Below are positions 51,081-64,000 of a stretch of DNA of 64,000 nucleotides, piece after piece. This DNA is from Gadus chalcogrammus (lineage: Eukaryota > Chordata > Actinopteri > Gadiformes > Gadidae). The notes beneath the pieces were generated by a model that did no database searches, was not told the DNA's origin, and worked only from the letters and a program-made list of their open reading frames with translations. The stretch is from positions 19,144,276 to 19,208,275 of the forward strand of contig NC_079420.1 in NCBI RefSeq assembly GCF_026213295.1, read 5' to 3'. The position numbers were made by a program, and so were the translations under genes. Position 1 is the stretch's first letter. Each line of letters begins with the position of its first letter.

Positions 51081-51667
51081 GAAAATGAGTTAAAGAAGCT
51101 TGGCTTGTGTGTCTCTGGTGGGATGCATTGTTTGATCGGTTGGAGTGCTTAAGAGCGGTCCATGTGTGTATTGGGGCAAGTTGGGCTTCAAATCTTTGGA
51201 TGGTGGCATATTAATTGATCAGATTTTATTTATACATGCACAATTTGTTTCCAATGTGAAGAATGTGTATCCAATGCATGATTGAGGTGGTGTCAGGAAA
51301 AAAATATTTTAAATGGCTCAGCATTTAAAATATAAGCACAGTCTTATCATTGCAATATGATCTTATTGTAGATAGATAGTAGTGACAATAAAAGACTGAC
51401 ATTTTTTTTTGTTTGGTTGTTTATATCAATTAAACTGTACAAAACAAGGATCCTGACACAAAGATAACAAATACATTAAATATACATCACTTTTTTTCCA
51501 AAATAGTTTATAAAAAAAACAAATTATATTACAGGTTTGGTGCCACCAGGTACAAATTAGGTTTTCGATCATTTTCTTCCACCATGCGCCCTGATCTTAG
51601 TGTTGGTATCAAAACGCAGTCTGACACGTATAACAAAATGGTATTTAATCCATTGAGGTTGACGTTT

Positions 51668-51673
51668 TTTATT
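51668..51673 (-). terminator. kctd15: possible polyadenylation signal of kctd15
   Basis: AATAAA on the minus strand, about 380 bp after the stop. A second candidate is at 51225-51230, which would bring the two convergent 3' ends within about 150 bp. Confidence 0.35.
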
Positions 51674-52053
51674 TACGTTTTAAAATGGACCGGCTATCTA
51701 TCTACAGACTACCAGCTTCTTAATTTTTTTTTATCCAACCTTTATCTTCTGATTTTTCAAACCTTCAAAATAAAGTCGTCAACTTCGCCATCAGAATCAC
51801 AGTGGAAGCTGTTCAGTTCAAACTGAACTTAACATTGCTCATTTCATTCAGTTTGGCAAAGTCTCAAGAAAGTCTAAAGTCCCAAGTCCTGTTTCAGTCT
51901 TCCTTTGTCTGCGTCTGGTTTGAGTCTGTTGATCTGAGACCCCAGACTCTGTGTTGCCGTTAACGTTCCTTCCCTCCCAGCGCGACTGAGGATGTTTCGA
52001 TCCCACCAACGGTCTCGGGGCTGGGCTCTGTCTACGCCGTGTGTTGGCGTGGT

Positions 52054-58570
<6,517 letters not shown>

Positions 58571-58947
58571 GGATGGGTCTGGTGTAGAGCCGGCTGGGAT
58601 TCTTTGGAGTAACTAGAATCGCAGCTGATTTTTTGCAAAAGGAAAAACAGTCCTTCCTTCGTCCTTCTCTTGCTTCCGTCTAACAGACCCGTCGAGCCTC
58701 GATCTCCGCGCAAAGAAGCCAGTCGTCGGACGCCAACCAGGGGGGAGGCTGGAAGAATGTGTGCCCGGGGCGATGCGAGAGCGCCTCGGGGCTGAGGATT
58801 AGGTTACAATTACTTGGTCTCTCTCTCGCCCAAACTCGCTGGAGGAGCAATGCGTGATCCTCTGTCCTAATAATAAAGATTAAAAAAAAAAAAAAAAGGG
58901 CTGATACTCCCGTTTGCACGATAGGTGACTTCAATTGTCTTAGACAC

Positions 58948-58955
58948 TATTTATA
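58948..58955 (-). promoter_or_regulatory. kctd15: TATA box, candidate kctd15 promoter
   Basis: TATAAATA on the minus strand, 378 bp upstream of the start codon in a region without repeats. If used, the 5' UTR would be about 350 nt. No other core-promoter motif was checked. Confidence 0.4.
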
Positions 58956-61800
<2,845 letters not shown>

Positions 61801-61818
61801 CCAGATACTGATTCTTCA

Positions 61819-61824
61819 TTTATT
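61819..61824 (-). terminator. chst8: possible polyadenylation signal of chst8
   Basis: AATAAA on the minus strand, about 200 bp after the chst8 stop codon. Confidence 0.45.
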
Positions 61825-62023
61825 CACCAACTCAGTGCTGCTGGCTGGCTCTATCGAGGAAGTAGACCATAATTAACTAAGGTACATTTAGTTAAAGAGT
61901 AAAATTATTTGCTACAATGAATACAAAGTCGCTTCCCCAAAACTGTCCTTGAGGTTGAACAGTTTCCTCAACAGCACTTCAGTCAGACTGCTACATACAA
62001 TCATACAAAGTCCTGTTCGGCCC

Positions 62024-63085
62024 TTAATGCAGGTCCTTAAAGGGCTTGGGGTAGTTGAACATCAGATAATCCATGTAGTAAAAGTCGTAGATCTTCTGTC
62101 GCTCTATTGAGTTCAACTTTGCAAAGTAGCTCTGGGTGATCCTAGAGGAAGTCCTCTCGGCCAGGGGGTTCCTGTCCTTAAAGTGGGGGAAGCTGAGGTT
62201 CCCCGGCGCGCCCATGCTCCGCAGCAGGAAGTTGGCCTCCTCCTCCATGTTCTCAAACTTCCCGATGAAGTTGTAGCGCAGCAGGCAGGGGTTGCAGAGC
62301 TGGCTGACGGGCTCCCAGTGGATGTCCATGCCCACGGGCCGGTGCACGTCCAGCAGGTACTGGACGAACTCCCGGAAGGTCACGCCGGCGCCGGTACGCA
62401 GGGCGCTGCGCGAGGCGTTGGCCCGGTACTTGGAGATGATTGGCCGCCCGAACACGGGGTGGTAGTAGGAGTTTGGGCTCTCGAACTTGTCGCGGAAGGC
62501 CGACACCAGCCGCTCGAAGGGCTCCCGCACAAACAGGAACTTGGTGTAGTCGTGGAGCCTCTTGGCGATGGCGGCGCGGTCGTAGCCGTCCAGCCGGCGG
62601 AGGCTGTTGGCGTTGTGCGCCGCCTCGTGGGGGATGTCCCCGGGGGACACGGCGCTGCCCCCCAGGACCATGAGCACCCGCTTCCAGTTGGAGCAGCCGG
62701 CCTTGGGCACCTCGCAGTACAGCAGCCTCGACCGTTCCTCCACGTAGACCCGGGACACCTGCCGCCGCGAGAGCAGCCGATTGGCCACGCTGGGCTGGTA
62801 TTTGTCGCACGTCTTCCTCAGTTGGTGTCGCCGGATGGCCTGCGCCAGGGCCAGCTTCTGGTGGGGGCCCCCGGCCCCCCCACCCGCTTCCGAGAGGTCC
62901 TCCAGGAGACGTAGCTTGGGCCTGGAGGCCTGGTCCTCGTGTGATGCCGCGGAGGCGTTGGAGGGCTCCTGAGTGAGGGGGAGGGGAGGGCGGAGGGTGG
63001 GGTAGGAAGCTCTGTTCTCCAGACGTAGGGGTGGGTCGTAGCTCCGGTCCACATCGCCCTCTGCTGGATGGCCTGTGTCAAAGTC
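62024..63085 (-). CDS. chst8: carbohydrate sulfotransferase 8 (GalNAc-4-O-sulfotransferase), terminal exon
   Basis: One 1062-bp exon with acceptor AG at 63086-63087, in frame from its first base, 353 residues to the stop. The 5'-PAPS-binding motif CEVPKAGCSNWKRVLMVL and the 3'-phosphate-binding motif FLFVREPFERLVSAFRDKF are both intact. They are followed by the family motifs ESPNSYYHPVFG, VHRPVGMDIHWEPVSQLC, FIGKFENMEEEANF and the C-terminus FYYMDYLMFNYPKPF. N-glycosylation sequons occur (NAS, NLS). CHST8/CHST9 sulfate C4 of GalNAc on N-glycans, for instance of pituitary glycoprotein hormones, in the Golgi. The N-terminal membrane anchor is upstream and mostly outside the window. CHST8 is preferred to CHST9 by its neighbours kctd15 and lsm14a. 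Confidence 0.9.
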   Translation of the reverse strand, partial: DFDTGHPAEGDVDRSYDPPLRLENRASYPTLRPPLPLTQEPSNASAASHEDQASRPKLRLLEDLSEAGGGAGGPHQKLALAQAIRRHQLRKTCDKYQPSVANRLLSRRQVSRVYVEERSRLLYCEVPKAGCSNWKRVLMVLGGSAVSPGDIPHEAAHNANSLRRLDGYDRAAIAKRLHDYTKFLFVREPFERLVSAFRDKFESPNSYYHPVFGRPIISKYRANASRSALRTGAGVTFREFVQYLLDVHRPVGMDIHWEPVSQLCNPCLLRYNFIGKFENMEEEANFLLRSMGAPGNLSFPHFKDRNPLAERTSSRITQSYFAKLNSIERQKIYDFYYMDYLMFNYPKPFKDLH

Positions 63086-64000
63086 CTGAAATCCAAAATA
63101 GAATGGACAAATGTCAAATTACAATGGGTCCGATTAGATAAGTAAGGAATTCTTTCATTTGTATTTGATTATAAACTTGTTTTTATTTATTTATTGGTTG
63201 GGAGAAAGTATATTTTACATGTTGTAAGATTTTGTGTAAGACAAACTATTGTACATGCTTTTCTTTGTCAAAACTGAAATAATTAAAATATATGCATGAT
63301 CAGCGAGACGGCTACCAGATTGGTTAAATAAAGTGCAGTACACCAAACAAACCACAAGATGACATCACGCCGCTTCTAATGAATTATCTAGCCTCGTTTA
63401 CATACCCGCCCGAGTTTGCTTATGCAAAAGACAGTTTTACAGATCGTATTACAAAAGTTTACATAAATTTGAATAATCTATCAACAATGACCATGGACTA
63501 TTGTCCCTGGTACATAATAGAACCAGACCCATATCTCGTGTTTGTTCAAACAGTGCTGTTTTAACAAAGATTAGCTGCAATGGGAGTGCTCACCTTTTCA
63601 ACAGGCCAACTAGGTGCAACCACCGAGTTAGTTCCTGTGGATGACAAATCAGAAAAACAACAGTCATAATAGCTATTTCCCATAATATGGTATACTTTAT
63701 ACATAGAAATGTATAAAGTGTTCAGTTATACAATTGATATACCCCTTCCCAAGCATTTTGTTAATTAAGCCCCTATAGATGTTCTGAAGGGAATAACACA
63801 AGCCATACAAGTGAAGTCTGGCTTTAAAAAATAAGTAGTCTGGTGAGGTGGTGGCCAAGAGAAACCACTTGGAGGACAGAGGAGTGCAGTGGCCAGATAT
63901 GTCTTCCGATTATCTTCTGATAAATAGGCCAGGGTCGTCTTGGCATGTGTGGGAGCATGTGCGAGTGTGTGGGTGAATGACAGATAGAGACGATGCAGAC
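63086..64000. other. chst8 intron and right window edge
   Basis: Apart from the candidate exon at 63594-63634, I see AT-rich intronic DNA without recognisable repeats or exons. The signal-anchor exon of chst8 must lie to the right. Confidence 0.5.
63594..63634 (-). CDS. chst8: candidate small upstream exon of chst8
   Basis: 41 bp bounded by a good acceptor (CATCCACAG) and donor (AAAG|GTGAGC) on the minus strand. In the phase needed to join the terminal exon it reads TNSVVAPSWPVEK before DFDTGHP. The stem region of this family is poorly conserved, so the call rests on splice signals and phase only. Confidence 0.4.

Noticed and set aside
62183..62914. 243-residue plus-strand frame opposite chst8
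   Set aside because: Antisense shadow of a GC-rich coding exon without family motifs.

Overview
This is nuclear DNA of a ray-finned (teleost) fish. It holds intron-rich vertebrate genes with GT..AG introns, fish-type L2/CR1, Rex-type and L1-like LINE fragments, Ty3/gypsy pieces, many hAT- and Harbinger-like non-autonomous elements, and a very high density of long perfect (CA)n/(GT)n arrays. Such short-tandem-repeat density is reported for codfishes, so a gadiform is a reasonable but unproven guess.

Layout. 1-16.4 kb: a tandem duplication of a type I keratin gene on the minus strand. Copy B is complete (six exons, 12799-15090). Copy A shows only exons 1-2 (263-1181) before the left edge. A chimeric keratin remnant lies at 11053-11380. 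Between the copies sits a roughly 6 kb L2-type LINE (about 4333-10540), itself hit by a hAT element that carries a further element, plus Ty3/gypsy, Rex-type and L1-like debris. 16.4-26 kb: a gene-poor transposon field (two hAT-type elements with exact 8-bp target duplications, a LINE inside a MITE-like element, gypsy integrase remnants, a large terminal-inverted-repeat element) running into the presumed 3' UTR of lsm14a.

26.6-63.6 kb: four conserved genes. lsm14a (minus, 8 coding exons, 474 aa) is an RNA-granule / translational-control protein. taf4 (plus, 15 coding exons, 991 aa) is a TFIID core subunit. kctd15 (minus, 5 coding exons, 270 aa) is a BTB regulator of AP-2 and neural crest. chst8 (minus, large terminal exon and one candidate upstream exon) is a Golgi GalNAc-4-O-sulfotransferase. 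All exon boundaries of lsm14a, taf4, kctd15 and keratin B were read from the sequence, have GT..AG borders and keep the reading frame. lsm14a and taf4 are head-to-head across about 930 bp with an NRF1-type motif; taf4 and kctd15 are tail-to-tail.

The gene order joins pieces that in human lie on 19q13 (CHST8-KCTD15-LSM14A), 20q13 (LSM14B-TAF4) and 18q11 (TAF4B-KCTD1-CHST9), so the window looks like the ancestral pre-2R block kept whole. The most unusual local structure is a 29-bp/53-bp minisatellite in lsm14a intron 7. It starts exactly at the 5' splice site and repeats the first intronic bases of that site in every unit. Tandem arrays also abut splice sites in two taf4 introns and one kctd15 intron. 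I see no new operon-like or defence system; the novelty here is in repeat/splicing architecture and transposon nesting.
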